From Qipengyuania intermedia (GTDB lineage Bacteria; Pseudomonadota; Alphaproteobacteria; Sphingomonadales; Sphingomonadaceae): a DNA stretch of 64,000 bases. The stretch is from contig NZ_JAIGNS010000002.1 of the NCBI RefSeq assembly GCF_019711615.1, forward strand, positions 979,501 to 1,043,500, read 5' to 3'. Both the position numbers and the translations under genes were made by a program. The notes under the pieces were generated by a model. It saw only the letters and a program-made list of their open reading frames with translations. It was not told the origin of the DNA and did not search any database. Positions 35,234 to 45,074 of the stretch are shown here, piece by piece (positions within the stretch are counted from its first letter, which is position 1; each line of letters opens with the position of its first letter).

Positions 35234-35965
35234 TCAATCCCCGCGCGGTTTTCGCTGAAGCGATGACAGCACTCCACGAAGGGTGCGAACCTCCAGGTGA
35301 TTCCAGCCCGGCTTCGTCAGCACGCCGCGCAAGGTACGGCGCGTGGAATCGGCACGCGCTTCAGGGAGGAAATACCCGTTCGGTTCCAGCATGCTTTCGA
35401 GATGGCCGATCAGCCCCTCCAGTTCCTCCTGCGGGGCAGGGGGCAAGAGATCTTCCTGCGTCGGCTGGGCAAGCGTCTCGTGCTTGCTCCATTCGTAGGC
35501 GCAAAGGATCACGGCCTGGGCGAGATTGAGCGATCCGAAATCGGGGTTGATCGGAACGGTCAGGATCGCGCGCGCCAGCGCCACATCCTCGGTCTCCAGT
35601 CCCGAGCGTTCGGGCCCGAAGAGGATCGCGCTGCGACCTGAAGCAACCGCCATCTGCGAGGCAGCTTCCTCCGGCGTCACGACCGGCTTCGTCACTCCGC
35701 GCTTGCGGACGGTGGTAGCATAGACATGGGCGCAATCCGCAACGGCCTCTGCCGTGGTCGCATAGACCTGCGCATTTTCGAGCACGGCATCGGCACCCGA
35801 TGCGGCGGGGCCGGCCGAAGGGTTGGGCCAACCGTCGCGCGGTTCGACGAGACGCAGCTCGCTGAGCCCGAAATTGAGCATGGCGCGCGCCGCTTTGCCA
35901 ATGTTCTCGCCAAGCTGGGGACGGACGAGAACGATGACCGGTTTGCGCAGGTCAGCCTCGCTCAT
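35234..35965 (-). CDS. trmJ: tRNA/rRNA 2'-O-methyltransferase TrmJ (SPOUT)
   Basis: A SPOUT-knot methyltransferase predicted to methylate the 2'-OH of nucleotide 32 in tRNAs. The 243 residues show [26 protein letters not shown] near the start, then [19 protein letters not shown] and [20 protein letters not shown], the trefoil-knot SAM-binding segments. A C-terminal helical extension follows. ATG 35965 overlaps the nrdR stop by 14 bases, consistent with one transcript rpiB-glyA-x-nrdR-trmJ. Confidence 0.9.
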   Translation of the reverse strand: MSEADLRKPVIVLVRPQLGENIGKAARAMLNFGLSELRLVEPRDGWPNPSAGPAASGADAVLENAQVYATTAEAVADCAHVYATTVRKRGVTKPVVTPEEAASQMAVASGRSAILFGPERSGLETEDVALARAILTVPINPDFGSLNLAQAVILCAYEWSKHETLAQPTQEDLLPPAPQEELEGLIGHLESMLEPNGYFLPEARADSTRRTLRGVLTKPGWNHLEVRTLRGVLSSLQRKPRGD

Positions 35966-36422
35966 TGGCTGCGGCTTCCTGCACCGTGCTGGCGAATTCT
36001 TCGAAATCGCGGGCCTCGCTGAAGTCGCGATAGACCGAGGCGAAGCGGATATAGGCGACCGAATCCAGCTGGCGCAGGCCGTCCATGACCATCTCGCCGA
36101 TCCGCTGGGATGCGATTTCGGCTTCGCCGGCGGTTTCGACCTGGCGCTGGATGCCGGAGACCAGCTGGTCGATCCGTTCGGGCGCGACATCGCGCTTGCG
36201 GCAGGCGAGCGAGATCGATTGTTCGAGCTTCGCGCGTTCGAACGCTTCGCGCCGGTCTCCGGATTTGACCACGGTGACTTCGCGCAGTTGCACCCGTTCG
36301 AAGGTAGTGAAACGGGCGCCACAGCTGGAACACTGGCGGCGACGGCGGATCGAGGTCGAATCCTCGGTCGGACGACTGTCCTTTACCTGGGTGTCGTCGA
36401 AAGCGCAGAAAGGGCAGCGCAT
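35952..36422 (-). CDS. nrdR: Transcriptional repressor NrdR
   Basis: Represses ribonucleotide reductase genes when dATP is high. The 156 residues have a zinc ribbon with Cys3, Cys6, Cys31 and Cys34 ([20 protein letters not shown]) and [14 protein letters not shown], the DNA-binding part. An ATP-cone ([20 protein letters not shown]) follows. The glyA-nrdR pairing is typical and links one-carbon and dNTP supply. No NrdR-box is obvious nearby. Confidence 0.96.
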   Translation of the reverse strand: MRCPFCAFDDTQVKDSRPTEDSTSIRRRRQCSSCGARFTTFERVQLREVTVVKSGDRREAFERAKLEQSISLACRKRDVAPERIDQLVSGIQRQVETAGEAEIASQRIGEMVMDGLRQLDSVAYIRFASVYRDFSEARDFEEFASTVQEAAANERG

Positions 36423-36423
36423 C

Positions 36424-36648
36424 TTACGGTCTCAGGCGCTTGTAGAGCATCAGCCCGGCACCCGCGACGCCGCCGATGACCGGTCCGACCACAGGCAGGA
36501 CCCATCCGGCAACGGCACCGATGGCCGCCCCGGTCAGAACGGGCGCGGTCGAAGGATGATCGACCCCTTCCTTCATCATTGCCTTGAGCTCGTCCCGCGC
36601 GTCGGGGAGCAGGTCATGGTCCTGGTGCTTGGGTTCCTTGTCGTCCAT
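36424..36648 (-). CDS. Small protein with glycine-rich membrane segment
   Basis: A 74-residue protein. An acidic, His-containing N-terminus ([20 protein letters not shown]) is followed by a hydrophobic, glycine-rich segment ([21 protein letters not shown]) reaching about residue 65. That segment resembles those in small stress or bacteriocin-like proteins. It lies between glyA and nrdR on the same strand. ATG 36648 is used. An upstream in-frame ATG at 36693 overlaps glyA and is not needed. I do not recognise the family. Confidence 0.75.
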   Translation of the reverse strand: MDDKEPKHQDHDLLPDARDELKAMMKEGVDHPSTAPVLTGAAIGAVAGWVLPVVGPVIGGVAGAGLMLYKRLRP

Positions 36649-36659
36649 CGTCTGTATCC

Positions 36660-37973
36660 TCAGCGGCCCGGATAGACCGGGAATTGCGCACACAGTTCGG
36701 ACACGCGGGCGCGCACGCTTTCCTCGACCTGGCCGTCGCCTTCCGGACCGTTGCGCGAAAGGCCGTCGACGACCTCGCAGATCAGCTTGCCGATGGTTTC
36801 GAATTCCGCCGGTCCGAAGCCGCGCGTAGTGCCTGCCGGCGTGCCGAGGCGGATGCCGCTGGTCACGAAGGGGCTGCGCGTGTCGTAGGGAATGCCGTTC
36901 TTGTTGCAGGTGAGCCAGGCGCGGTCGAGACCGGCTTCGGCTGCCTTCCCGGTGACATCCTTGGCGGTGAGGTCGACCAGCATGGAGTGGTTGTCCGTGC
37001 CGCCGGAAACGACACGCAGGCCGTTCGCCTCGATGCCGCGTGCTAGAGCGCGGGCATTTTCGACGACGCGGTGCGCGTAGTCCTTGAAGTCGGGGCGCAG
37101 GGCTTCGCCGAACGCGACCGCCTTGGCTGCGACCACGTGCATCAGCGGGCCTCCCTGCATGCCCGGGAACACGGCCATGTTGAGCGGCTTTGTCAGCTCT
37201 TCATTGTTCCACAAGATGACGCCGGAACGCGGGCCACGCAGGCTCTTGTGGGTGGTCGTAGTGACGACATCGGCATGGGGGAAGGGCGATGGGTGCGCGC
37301 CGCCGGCGACGAGGCCGGAGATGTGGCTCATGTCGACCATCAGGATCGCGCCGACTTCATCGGCCACCTTGCGGAATGCTTCCCAGTCCCAGACGCGCGA
37401 ATATGCTGTGCCGCCTGCGATGATGAGCTTGGGCTTATGCTCCTTCGCCGTCGCCATCACCTCGTCCATGTCGATCAGTTCGTCGTCCTTGCGAACGCCG
37501 TAGCTGACCGGATTGAACCACTTGCCGCTCATGTTGACCGGCGAGCCATGGGTGAGGTGCCCGCCCGAGTTGAGGTCCAGGCCCATGAATGTGTCGCCGG
37601 GCTGCAGCAGAGCCAGGAAAACGGCCTGGTTCATCTGACTGCCCGAATTGGGCTGAACATTGGCAAAGTTGCAGCCGAACAATTGCTTGGCACGCTCTAT
37701 TGCCAGCGTTTCTACGACATCGGCATAATCGCACCCGCCGTAATAGCGCTTTCCCGGGTAGCCTTCGGCATACTTGTTGGTGAAGACACTGCCGGTCGCT
37801 TCGAGCACTGCCGTCGAGGCGATGTTCTCGCTTGCGATCAGCTCGATCTTGTCCTGTTGGCGGGCCAGTTCGTTGCGGATCGCTGCGTGAACTTGAGGAT
37901 CCGCCTGTTCCAGCGTGTCGTGCCAGAAACGGTCCATCGGGTCGCGTTGGGTGTGTGCTGCCTGGGTTGCCAT
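36660..37973 (-). CDS. glyA: Serine hydroxymethyltransferase
   Basis: A PLP enzyme converting serine and tetrahydrofolate to glycine and methylene-tetrahydrofolate. Over 437 residues it shows LIASENIAS and [20 protein letters not shown], then [38 protein letters not shown] carries the active-site Lys, and [16 protein letters not shown] follows. It lies two bases after rpiB. Confidence 0.97.
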   Translation of the reverse strand: MATQAAHTQRDPMDRFWHDTLEQADPQVHAAIRNELARQQDKIELIASENIASTAVLEATGSVFTNKYAEGYPGKRYYGGCDYADVVETLAIERAKQLFGCNFANVQPNSGSQMNQAVFLALLQPGDTFMGLDLNSGGHLTHGSPVNMSGKWFNPVSYGVRKDDELIDMDEVMATAKEHKPKLIIAGGTAYSRVWDWEAFRKVADEVGAILMVDMSHISGLVAGGAHPSPFPHADVVTTTTHKSLRGPRSGVILWNNEELTKPLNMAVFPGMQGGPLMHVVAAKAVAFGEALRPDFKDYAHRVVENARALARGIEANGLRVVSGGTDNHSMLVDLTAKDVTGKAAEAGLDRAWLTCNKNGIPYDTRSPFVTSGIRLGTPAGTTRGFGPAEFETIGKLICEVVDGLSRNGPEGDGQVEESVRARVSELCAQFPVYPGR

Positions 37974-37975
37974 GA

Positions 37976-38413
37976 TCAGTCTTCCGGGTTGGAGAGCTTG
38001 TCGACGCGGCGCTGGTGACGCCCGCCTGCGAATTCGGTTTCGAGGAATGCGGTCACGCAGGCCTTGGCCATATCGCTACCTGTGAGGCGCGCGCCCATCG
38101 CGATGCAATTGGCGTCATTGTGCTCGCGAGCGAGGCTAGCCGAGAGAGGCTCTGACACAAGCGCGCAGCGCACGGCGGGATTGCGATTGACGGACATCGA
38201 AATCCCGATGCCCGATCCGCACAGCGCAATGCCGCGCTCTGCCGTGCCATCGGCTACGACGCTGGCCAGCTTATAGCCGAAGTCGGGATAATCGACGCTG
38301 TCGGTCGTGTCCGGGCCAAGGTCGGCGACCTCGTGTCCCTGTTCGATAAGCCAATCGCGCAGTTCGGCCTTGAGGTCGATCGCGGCGTGGTCTGAAGCAA
38401 TGGCGATACGCAT
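37976..38413 (-). CDS. rpiB: Ribose-5-phosphate isomerase B
   Basis: Interconverts ribulose- and ribose-5-phosphate in the pentose phosphate route (RpiB/LacA fold). The 145 residues begin [22 protein letters not shown] and have the catalytic Cys in [42 protein letters not shown] follows. It heads the run rpiB-glyA-x-nrdR-trmJ. Confidence 0.95.
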   Translation of the reverse strand: MRIAIASDHAAIDLKAELRDWLIEQGHEVADLGPDTTDSVDYPDFGYKLASVVADGTAERGIALCGSGIGISMSVNRNPAVRCALVSEPLSASLAREHNDANCIAMGARLTGSDMAKACVTAFLETEFAGGRHQRRVDKLSNPED

Positions 38414-38481
38414 GGTGCGGCCATACGCATTTCGCGGTGAGCAATCTACCGCCTTATCCCGTCATCCACGGCGGATCGCAA

Positions 38482-38838
38482 TCAAACGCGGCTCAATCGG
38501 TTCATGGCATCTTTGATTTGGTGCATCGAGTAGGGCTTGGTCACCGTCGGCACGTTCTCGAAGCCTTCCGAATGCGCGCTGTCGCCATAACCTGTGGCGA
38601 ACATGATCGGTACGTCCCGGTCCAGCAAAGTCCTTGCAATGCCGTAGCTTTTCTCTCCGCGAACATTCACGTCGAGTATCGCAAAATCGAAGGAGGCCCC
38701 CTCGATGACCTCCGCCGCTTCGTCGAGCGCAGTGGCGAGCGAGACCTTGGCGCCTTCTTCCAGCAAGAGATCCTCCAGCCCGAAGGCGATGATCGGTTCA
38801 TCTTCGAGAATGAAAAAATGCAGTCCATCCATGGTCAC
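38482..38838 (-). CDS. Single-domain response regulator
   Basis: A 118-residue receiver protein. EDEP lies near residues 12-15, phospho-acceptor Asp56 is in FAILDVNVRGEK, Thr is in MFATGYGD and Lys in TKPYS. There is no output domain, so it probably acts in a phosphorelay with the HWE kinase whose stop (38835-38837) overlaps its GTG start by four bases. ATG 38832 is the alternative start. Such kinase/regulator pairs, without a DNA-binding output, resemble general-stress or light/redox systems. The specific signal is unknown. Confidence 0.88.
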   Translation of the reverse strand: MTMDGLHFFILEDEPIIAFGLEDLLLEEGAKVSLATALDEAAEVIEGASFDFAILDVNVRGEKSYGIARTLLDRDVPIMFATGYGDSAHSEGFENVPTVTKPYSMHQIKDAMNRLSRV

Positions 38839-40169
38839 AGTTTGGTCTCCAGGCGACAGCGCAGTCCATCGGGATGATACGTCAGCTCGCAGGAATCCCC
38901 GCGATTACCGAATGCACGGGAGATCAGCCGCGATCCGAAACCCCGGCGCGTTGGCTCACTGATTTTCGGTCCTCCGCTTTCCCGCCAATCGAAGATCAGG
39001 CGCGCCCCGTCTTCTCCAGCTTCACGGCCCCAGGTAATGGCCAGGCGGCCTTCTTCCTCGGACAGAGCGCCATACTTCAGCGCATTGGTCGCCAGCTCGT
39101 GGACCACCATAGCCAAGGCCACGGCGGATTGCGGGTCCAGCGTAACCTTCGGGCCGTCCAGCGAATATCTTCCGGATTGCGTCCCGGCAGTCGCTTCGAG
39201 GGAGGCTCTGACGATTTTCTCGACATCGGCCTTTCTCCAGGTGTTCTCGGTGAGAAGATCGTGCGCACTGGCAAGCGCGGCGATGCGGGCGAAGAAAACT
39301 TCCAAGCCTGCATGTCCGGTGTCGGATTTAAAGGACTGCTGGGCGAGGCCTTGAACGATGGCGAGCGTGTTCTTGACCCGGTGGTTGAGCTCGTTGATCA
39401 GCAACTGCTGCCGCTCTTCGGCTTCGACTTCCTCGCTGACATCGTACCCCTGGATCAGGATGCCGCTGACTTCGCCGGTTTCCTCGCTGATCGGCTGGAA
39501 GATGAATTCCAGGTAGGATTCCGTGGTGACGCCGGTTTCAGGGTCGACCAGGGCGACCAGCTCGCGATTGCCGAAATACGGCTCGGCGGTGGTCCTGACC
39601 TCGTCGAGTATCTTGACGAAGCCTTGCTCGACCACCTCGGGCAAAGCTTCAGCGACAGTCAGCCCGATCAGCTTGCGCCCTCCCAGAAGGCGGCGGTAGG
39701 CGGCATTCGCCATAACGAAAGTATGTTCCGGACCGGAGATGACCGCGACGAAGCCGGGCGCCTGCTCCAGCAGCATCCGGATACGATCGAGTTCCGCGGA
39801 AGCCAGACGGTATCGCTCTTCGACTTTCTTCGCTCGTTCGACGACGCTCGCTTCATCGATGGCGCGACGAAGGTTTTCCAGTTCAGTGATGTTCACCGTA
39901 TGCTGGAGGATATAGCGGACCTCGCCGTCATCGCCTTTCAAGGGCGTGTGTGTGGCGCTCCAGTAGTGCGTATCGAATGAGCCGTCGGGATTGGCGATGT
40001 CGTACCGGATGTGCGCGATTTCGTCGGCTTGGCCCGTCCTGAGCACGCGGTCGAGTGATTCCCTCAACTGCCTGTAACTCTCGCCTTCGCTTGGGAATGC
40101 CTCGAACAGCGGTCGCCCAAGAATGTCCTCTCGTTCGCGCATTGTGACGTGGAGGTAGGCATCGTTCAT
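38835..40169 (-). CDS. PAS-domain HWE-family histidine kinase, 5' end disrupted
   Basis: A 444-residue sensor kinase with an N-terminal PAS region (about 1-95), a second PAS (about 125-240), and the HWE kinase core. His263 is in the H-box ELNHRVKNTLAIVQGLAQQ, and the W-x-E motif is in FDWRESGGP. The core has the HWE-type N-box (VVHELATNALKYGALSEEEG) and FGSRLISRAF. ATG 40169 starts inside the first PAS domain. Just upstream, in the same frame, NPYVLLNRNLELAW continues the PAS fold, but a TAA at 40215-40217 separates it from IDFKELLAS. So this kinase is probably truncated in this strain. Confidence 0.85.
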   Translation of the reverse strand: MNDAYLHVTMREREDILGRPLFEAFPSEGESYRQLRESLDRVLRTGQADEIAHIRYDIANPDGSFDTHYWSATHTPLKGDDGEVRYILQHTVNITELENLRRAIDEASVVERAKKVEERYRLASAELDRIRMLLEQAPGFVAVISGPEHTFVMANAAYRRLLGGRKLIGLTVAEALPEVVEQGFVKILDEVRTTAEPYFGNRELVALVDPETGVTTESYLEFIFQPISEETGEVSGILIQGYDVSEEVEAEERQQLLINELNHRVKNTLAIVQGLAQQSFKSDTGHAGLEVFFARIAALASAHDLLTENTWRKADVEKIVRASLEATAGTQSGRYSLDGPKVTLDPQSAVALAMVVHELATNALKYGALSEEEGRLAITWGREAGEDGARLIFDWRESGGPKISEPTRRGFGSRLISRAFGNRGDSCELTYHPDGLRCRLETKL

Positions 40170-40319
40170 CCACGCAAGTTCGAGATTACGGTTTAGAAGG
40201 ACATAGGGGTTTGGTTAGCTGGCGAGCAACTCCTTGAAATCGATATCTGAAATGTGATGCGGTATCAGACCAACCCTCGCGAGGGCGCGCCCGGTCACAA
40301 GACCAGCTCGGACACCCTC
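40170..40319 (-). pseudogene. PAS N-terminal coding remnant with in-frame stop
   Basis: In frame with the downstream HWE kinase, 40170-40214 encodes NPYVLLNRNLELAW plus one residue. TAA is at 40215-40217, and 40218-40319 encodes 34 further residues ending IDFKELLAS. Read across the stop this gives a typical PAS start ([19 protein letters not shown]). The rest of the 271-base gap to rpoD holds no gene. It carries only a weak hairpin near the rpoD end. Confidence 0.6.
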
Positions 40320-40396
40320 TTACCGCTCGCAATCATTGCAATACAGCATGGTTCCCGAAGTTGCGGGAATTTCGCCAATTGCCAGCGTTATTTTAC

Positions 40397-40431
40397 CCGC
40401 CGGTCAATCACCTAGAAGGAAAACCCGGCGG
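40397..40431 (-). terminator. Possible rpoD terminator hairpin
   Basis: CCGCCGG (40397-40403) and CCGGCGG (40425-40431) can form a 7-bp stem with a 21-base loop just downstream of the rpoD stop on the minus strand. An A/T-rich stretch (GTAAAATAA) follows. The long loop makes it uncertain. Confidence 0.35.
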
Positions 40432-40440
40432 TGTTCAAAT

Positions 40441-42447
40441 TTACTGGTCAAGGAAAGAGCGCATTTTCCGACTGCGGCTCGGGTGCTTGAGCTTGCGCAG
40501 CGCCTTCGCCTCGATCTGGCGGATGCGTTCGCGCGTAACAGAGAACTGCTGGCCGACTTCTTCCAGAGTGTGGTCCGTGTTCATGCCGATGCCGAAGCGC
40601 ATGCGCAGCACGCGCTCTTCGCGCGGCGTCAGGCTGGCAAGGACGCGAGTGACCGTTTCCTTGAGGTTGGCCTGGATCGCTGCATCGACCGGGATGATCG
40701 CGTTCTTGTCCTCGATGAAATCGCCAAGGTGCGAATCTTCCTCGTCGCCGATCGGCGTTTCGAGGCTGATCGGTTCCTTAGCGATTTTCATCACCTTGCG
40801 CACCTTCTCGAGCGGCATGGAGAGCTTTTCCGCCATCTCTTCGGGCGTCGGTTCGCGGCCCTGGTCGTGCAGGAACTGGCGCGAACAGCGGACCAGCTTG
40901 TTGATCGTCTCGATCATGTGGACCGGGATGCGGATCGTGCGCGCCTGGTCGGCAATCGAGCGGGTGATTGCCTGGCGAATCCACCAGGTTGCGTATGTGC
41001 TGAACTTGTAGCCGCGGCGGTATTCGAACTTGTCGACCGCCTTCATCAAGCCGATGTTGCCTTCCTGGATCAGGTCGAGGAACTGCAGGCCGCGGTTGGT
41101 GTACTTCTTCGCGATCGAGATCACGAGGCGCAGGTTCGCTTCGACCATTTCCTTCTTGGCGATACGCGCCTCGCGCTCGCCCTTCTGGACCATGTTCACG
41201 ATGCGACGGAATTCGGGCAGGGCCATGCCGGTGGCGCTGGCGATGTCCGCAATTTCCGCGCGGATGCGGTCGATCGCGTCGGCTTCCTTCTCGGCGAAGG
41301 CGGCCCACTTCTTGTCCTTCTTGACCTTGTCTTGCATCCACGTGTCGTCCAGCTCGTTTCCGATGTAGGAATCGAGGAAATCGACACGCTTGACCTTGTG
41401 GCGTTCGGCCAGGCGCAACATCTGGCCGCCGAGAGCGGTCAGGCGACGGTTGAAAGCATAGAGGTTGTCGACCAGGAATTCGATCTTGGTCGCGTGGAAC
41501 TGGACGCTCTCCACTTCCGCGGTGAGCTGTTCCGAAAGCGCTTCGTACTTCTTTTCCTTGGCGGCGGGGAAATCGTCGCCGCGGCCGAGGACTTCGACGC
41601 GCTCTGCCTGGAGTTTTTCGAACTTGCCGAACAGGTCGGCGATACGCGCGAAGCGTTCGATGGCGTCCGGCTTGAGCGCGGCTTCCATCTGAGCAAGGGA
41701 CATAGTGTTGTCCTCTTCCTCTTCGTCGTCCTTCTTCGAACCTTCTTCGCCGTCTTCGTCTTCCGATTCCTCGGAATCGTCGTCGTCTTCGTCGCGAATG
41801 GTCGGACCGGCGGTTTCTTCGGAGATTTCGCCGTCGTCGTCATCGTCTTCTGCGTCGTCGTTCAGCTTATCCGCCGGGGGTTCCTTGGACAGCATGGCGT
41901 CGAGATCGAGAATCTCGCGCAGCTGCATTTCCTCGGCGTTGAGCGCTTCGGACCACTGGATGATGGCGTGGAAGGTGATCGGGCTCTGGCACAAGCCCAT
42001 GATCATCATGTCACGGCCGGACTCGATGCGCTTGGCGATGGCGATTTCGCCTTCGCGGCTGAGCAATTCGACCGCGCCCATTTCGCGCAGGTACATGCGG
42101 ACCGGGTCGTCTGTACGCTCGCCCGCGGCCAGCTTCTTGGGGCCGGTCGGCTTCTTGGCAGGCTCTTTCTCGCTGGAAGACGGCGCCGGAGCGATTTCCT
42201 CGACTTCGTCGTCCTGTTCGGCGTCTTCGTCGTTTTCGACGATCTGGACGCCCATTTCGGACAGGGCCGACTGGATATCCTCGATCTGGTCGGAGCTCAT
42301 TTCGCCCTGGGGCAAGGCGTCGTTGAGCTCGTCATAGGTGACGTAACCCTTTTTCTTCGCCTTGCTTAGAAGCTTTTTGACCGACGCTTCGTTGAGATCG
42401 ATCAGCGGTGCGTCGTCTTTGTCGCCCGACTTGGTCTTGGTGGCCAT
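40441..42447 (-). CDS. rpoD: RNA polymerase primary sigma factor RpoD
   Basis: The housekeeping sigma-70, 668 residues. Region 1.1 is at the N-terminus. A strongly acidic stretch of roughly 60 residues ([17 protein letters not shown]...) lies near residues 180-240. Region 2 has [61 protein letters not shown], split over the -10 and melting elements. Region 3 follows, and region 4 has [24 protein letters not shown] (the -35 helix). ATG 42447 is used. A TTG at 42456 would overlap the dnaG stop region and is unlikely. It follows dnaG by nine bases in a macromolecular-synthesis operon with yqeY. Confidence 0.97.
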   Translation of the reverse strand: MATKTKSGDKDDAPLIDLNEASVKKLLSKAKKKGYVTYDELNDALPQGEMSSDQIEDIQSALSEMGVQIVENDEDAEQDDEVEEIAPAPSSSEKEPAKKPTGPKKLAAGERTDDPVRMYLREMGAVELLSREGEIAIAKRIESGRDMMIMGLCQSPITFHAIIQWSEALNAEEMQLREILDLDAMLSKEPPADKLNDDAEDDDDDGEISEETAGPTIRDEDDDDSEESEDEDGEEGSKKDDEEEEDNTMSLAQMEAALKPDAIERFARIADLFGKFEKLQAERVEVLGRGDDFPAAKEKKYEALSEQLTAEVESVQFHATKIEFLVDNLYAFNRRLTALGGQMLRLAERHKVKRVDFLDSYIGNELDDTWMQDKVKKDKKWAAFAEKEADAIDRIRAEIADIASATGMALPEFRRIVNMVQKGEREARIAKKEMVEANLRLVISIAKKYTNRGLQFLDLIQEGNIGLMKAVDKFEYRRGYKFSTYATWWIRQAITRSIADQARTIRIPVHMIETINKLVRCSRQFLHDQGREPTPEEMAEKLSMPLEKVRKVMKIAKEPISLETPIGDEEDSHLGDFIEDKNAIIPVDAAIQANLKETVTRVLASLTPREERVLRMRFGIGMNTDHTLEEVGQQFSVTRERIRQIEAKALRKLKHPSRSRKMRSFLDQ

Positions 42448-42456
42448 AAAGAGCAA

Positions 42457-44358
42457 TCAGTCCGTACTTGCGCCGCTGCCAGGTCCCGTGTCCTGAGCGG
42501 CATCTGAATCTTTTGCGGTCGCCGAAGCGGCCTTGCGGCTTGCCATTTGCCCGAGTCGCGCCTCGAATTCCAGCTTCCGTTTCAGCAACTGCTGCTGCTC
42601 GACGAAAGCCCCTTCGGGGTCGCTCTCGAAACGCGCGGTCGCTGCTGCCAACGCGGCTTCGAGTGCCGGCCTTTCGACCAGCAGAGACACGGCTTCGGCC
42701 AATTCCTCGCGCGCATCTACCGGGTCGGTGCCTTCATCGAGAAAGGCGAAGCGGATGTTTGCCGGTGGGGCGGGTAGGCCTTCGGGTAGCGATATGGGCG
42801 ATTGCGCGTGCGAATCAAGCGTTTCCGCAGCGGCAAGCAGCGAATCTATGGCCGCGCCGACATTTCGGTCACTCTGAGCGACGCGGGCGAGGGCGGCTTC
42901 GTGGCGGGCGATCTCGCCCGGATGGCGCAGCATTCCGTGGATTACGGCACTCGCCAGCGTATCACGCGACCCGCCTTCGATCGCTCTTTTCAAGCGCCGC
43001 TCGGCTTCGGCCGAAAGTTGGGGAGAAGGTGCTTTGAAGCCCCCCTTTTTCCATTCCCCACGCGGTTTGAATTCGCGCTGGGGGCGGGGCGGGAAGGCGA
43101 AGTCGGAAAAGCGCTGGGTCAGTTCGCGCTTGTAGAGCGCCCTGATGTCGGGATGCTCGATGGCCTCGACGTGATGCATCAGGCGCGCTTTCAACCCGGC
43201 TTTCTCTTCCGGTGAAGTGAGGGGCGCGGCCGCCTTTTCGAATTCCCACAGGGTGTCGAGGAGGCTCGCCGGGCTGGAGAGCAACTCTTCGATGGCCGAC
43301 ACGCCCTTTTCGCGGATCAGGTCATCGGGGTCCATTCCGGCAGGCAGCCTGACGATCGAGAGCGAGTGCCCGGGACGCAGCATGGGGAGGGCACGTTCGA
43401 TGGCGCGCATGGCGGCGCGTTGCCCAGCATTGTCACCGTCGAAACACAGGATCGGTCGCTCGACCTGTCGCCAGAGAAGCTCGATCTGGTTCTCGGTCAG
43501 GGCCGTACCGAGTGGCGCCACCGCTTCCGCTATACCGGCGTTCGCCAGTGCGATCGCGTCCATGTACCCCTCGACGACAATAATCCGCCCGGTCTGGCGA
43601 GACGCGGGTGCGGCGCGGTGCAAGTTGTAAAGGGTGCGGCCCTTGTCGAAGAGCGGGGTGTCGGGCGAGTTGAGATATTTCGGCGCATTGGGATTGCTGT
43701 CGCTATCTAGAATGCGTCCGCCGAAAGCGATGACCCGGCCGCGGGCATCGTGGATCGGGAGCATCAGTCGCGCCCGAAAGCGGTCGTAGGGATCCTTGCC
43801 CTCGACCTCGATCCGCATACCTGCTTCGATCAGCATCTTCTCGTCGAACCGCGAGAGGGCGGCTTTCGATGCCTGCCTGTCCTGGGGAGCGTAACCGAAA
43901 CCGAATTCACGCACCGTTTTCTCGGAGAAACCCCTGCGCGAGAGGTAGGCACGTGCTGCTGCCCCGTCTGCACCCCTTAGGTTCGCTTCGAACCAGTCCT
44001 GCGCCGCTGCCGTGACGTCGTGCAGGCTGGCGCGCTTTTCGGCGCGCTTGGCGGCCTGTGGGTCGGGGGCAGGGACTTCCATGCCCGCTTCCGCCGCCAG
44101 TTCCTTGACCGCATCCATGAAGGGCATGCCGCGCTGGTCGGTCAGCCAACGGATGGCATCGCCATGCGCCTCGCACCCGAAGCAGTGGTAGAAGCCCTTC
44201 TCGTCATTGACGTAGAAGCTTGGCGTCTTCTCGTTGTGGAACGGGCAGCAGGCCTTGAACTCGCGCCCCGCCTTCGTCAGGCGCACGGTGCGGCCGATCA
44301 CAGCGGACAGAGTAGTCCGCATGCGCAATTCGTCCAGCCATTGGGGTGAGAGGGCCAT
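42457..44358 (-). CDS. dnaG: DNA primase
   Basis: Synthesises RNA primers for replication. The 633 residues contain an N-terminal zinc finger (Cys38, His41, Cys59, Cys62 in CCPFHNEKTPSF and YHCFGCEAHGD). The catalytic core has RFRARLMLPIHDARGRVIAFGGRIL, IIVVEGYMDAIAL (EGxxD) and ILCFDGDNAGQRAA (DxD metal site). A C-terminal helicase-interacting part follows. The ATG has GGGAGAGGAG upstream. It lies between the lipoprotein gene and rpoD on the same strand. Confidence 0.96.
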   Translation of the reverse strand: MALSPQWLDELRMRTTLSAVIGRTVRLTKAGREFKACCPFHNEKTPSFYVNDEKGFYHCFGCEAHGDAIRWLTDQRGMPFMDAVKELAAEAGMEVPAPDPQAAKRAEKRASLHDVTAAAQDWFEANLRGADGAAARAYLSRRGFSEKTVREFGFGYAPQDRQASKAALSRFDEKMLIEAGMRIEVEGKDPYDRFRARLMLPIHDARGRVIAFGGRILDSDSNPNAPKYLNSPDTPLFDKGRTLYNLHRAAPASRQTGRIIVVEGYMDAIALANAGIAEAVAPLGTALTENQIELLWRQVERPILCFDGDNAGQRAAMRAIERALPMLRPGHSLSIVRLPAGMDPDDLIREKGVSAIEELLSSPASLLDTLWEFEKAAAPLTSPEEKAGLKARLMHHVEAIEHPDIRALYKRELTQRFSDFAFPPRPQREFKPRGEWKKGGFKAPSPQLSAEAERRLKRAIEGGSRDTLASAVIHGMLRHPGEIARHEAALARVAQSDRNVGAAIDSLLAAAETLDSHAQSPISLPEGLPAPPANIRFAFLDEGTDPVDAREELAEAVSLLVERPALEAALAAATARFESDPEGAFVEQQQLLKRKLEFEARLGQMASRKAASATAKDSDAAQDTGPGSGASTD

Positions 44359-44390
44359 CTCCTCTCCCTACTGCCTGAAGGCGAAAGCCG

Positions 44391-45074
44391 CTAGTTGGCG
44401 GGCGTGTCCGTTGCCGGTTTTTCCTCTGCCGGGAACGGCCCCCGCGCGACAGCCTGATTGCCCAGGACTTCCAGCAAGAACGCATCGGAAGGACCAGCGG
44501 GAGGCTCAGTCGACTGCCACCAAACAGTGACGGTTGCGTTTTCCCGCCAATTCTGCCCGTCGATAACTCTCCAGATGAGACGGCCATCGTCGATCGTCAC
44601 GCCGATTGCATCCTCGCTACCGAAAGCGGCCTGCGCCTGGCTGCGCGAATAGCCCAGCGAGCCGTTGAAGCCGTGGGCGCGCTCGGTCGTCCTGAACAGG
44701 GTAGGCGGCGCTTCGACCACTTCGGGACCGGCTTCGGGTTGCGCAGTACTTACGCCGTCGAGCGTCACCTGGTGGACGTACGTATAAATCGTATCTTCCG
44801 GCATCTGGCCCGGCTCGCAGGTTTCGACGCCTTCGGGGCACGCGACGAAGCTGACCATTGTGCCGATCTGTGCGCTGCCTGCGCTCAGGACCGTTTCGAC
44901 CTCGGGCCCTTGCGGACCGACGATCTTCGCACCCAGCGTCGACAGGTCGAGATCGGCCGCGACCAGCGTGCGCGGCTGCGCAGGCGTTTGCGTGGGCGTC
45001 GGCGCAGGTTCGGGCTCGCTCGAACCGCAGGCGGCAAGGGCGAACGGCGCGGCGATCAGCAGGATACGCTTCAC
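44391..45074 (-). CDS. Putative lipoprotein
   Basis: A 227-residue protein with a lipoprotein signal (MKRILLIAAPFALAACGSS, lipobox Cys16). A proline/threonine-rich linker (PEPAPTPTQTPAQP) follows, then a soluble domain with a Cys pair (FVACPEGVETCEPG) and a region ending in TDTPAN. It is predicted to be anchored to a membrane on the periplasmic side. I recognise no family. It overlaps the yqeY stop by four bases and precedes dnaG, so it is expressed with replication and translation-related genes, which does not by itself say what it does. Confidence 0.8.
   Translation of the reverse strand: MKRILLIAAPFALAACGSSEPEPAPTPTQTPAQPRTLVAADLDLSTLGAKIVGPQGPEVETVLSAGSAQIGTMVSFVACPEGVETCEPGQMPEDTIYTYVHQVTLDGVSTAQPEAGPEVVEAPPTLFRTTERAHGFNGSLGYSRSQAQAAFGSEDAIGVTIDDGRLIWRVIDGQNWRENATVTVWWQSTEPPAGPSDAFLLEVLGNQAVARGPFPAEEKPATDTPAN

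Noticed and set aside
40336-42369. 677-codon open frame on the plus strand opposite rpoD
   Set aside because: It mirrors rpoD on the other strand; its composition is a GC-frame shadow with no domain, and rpoD is certain.
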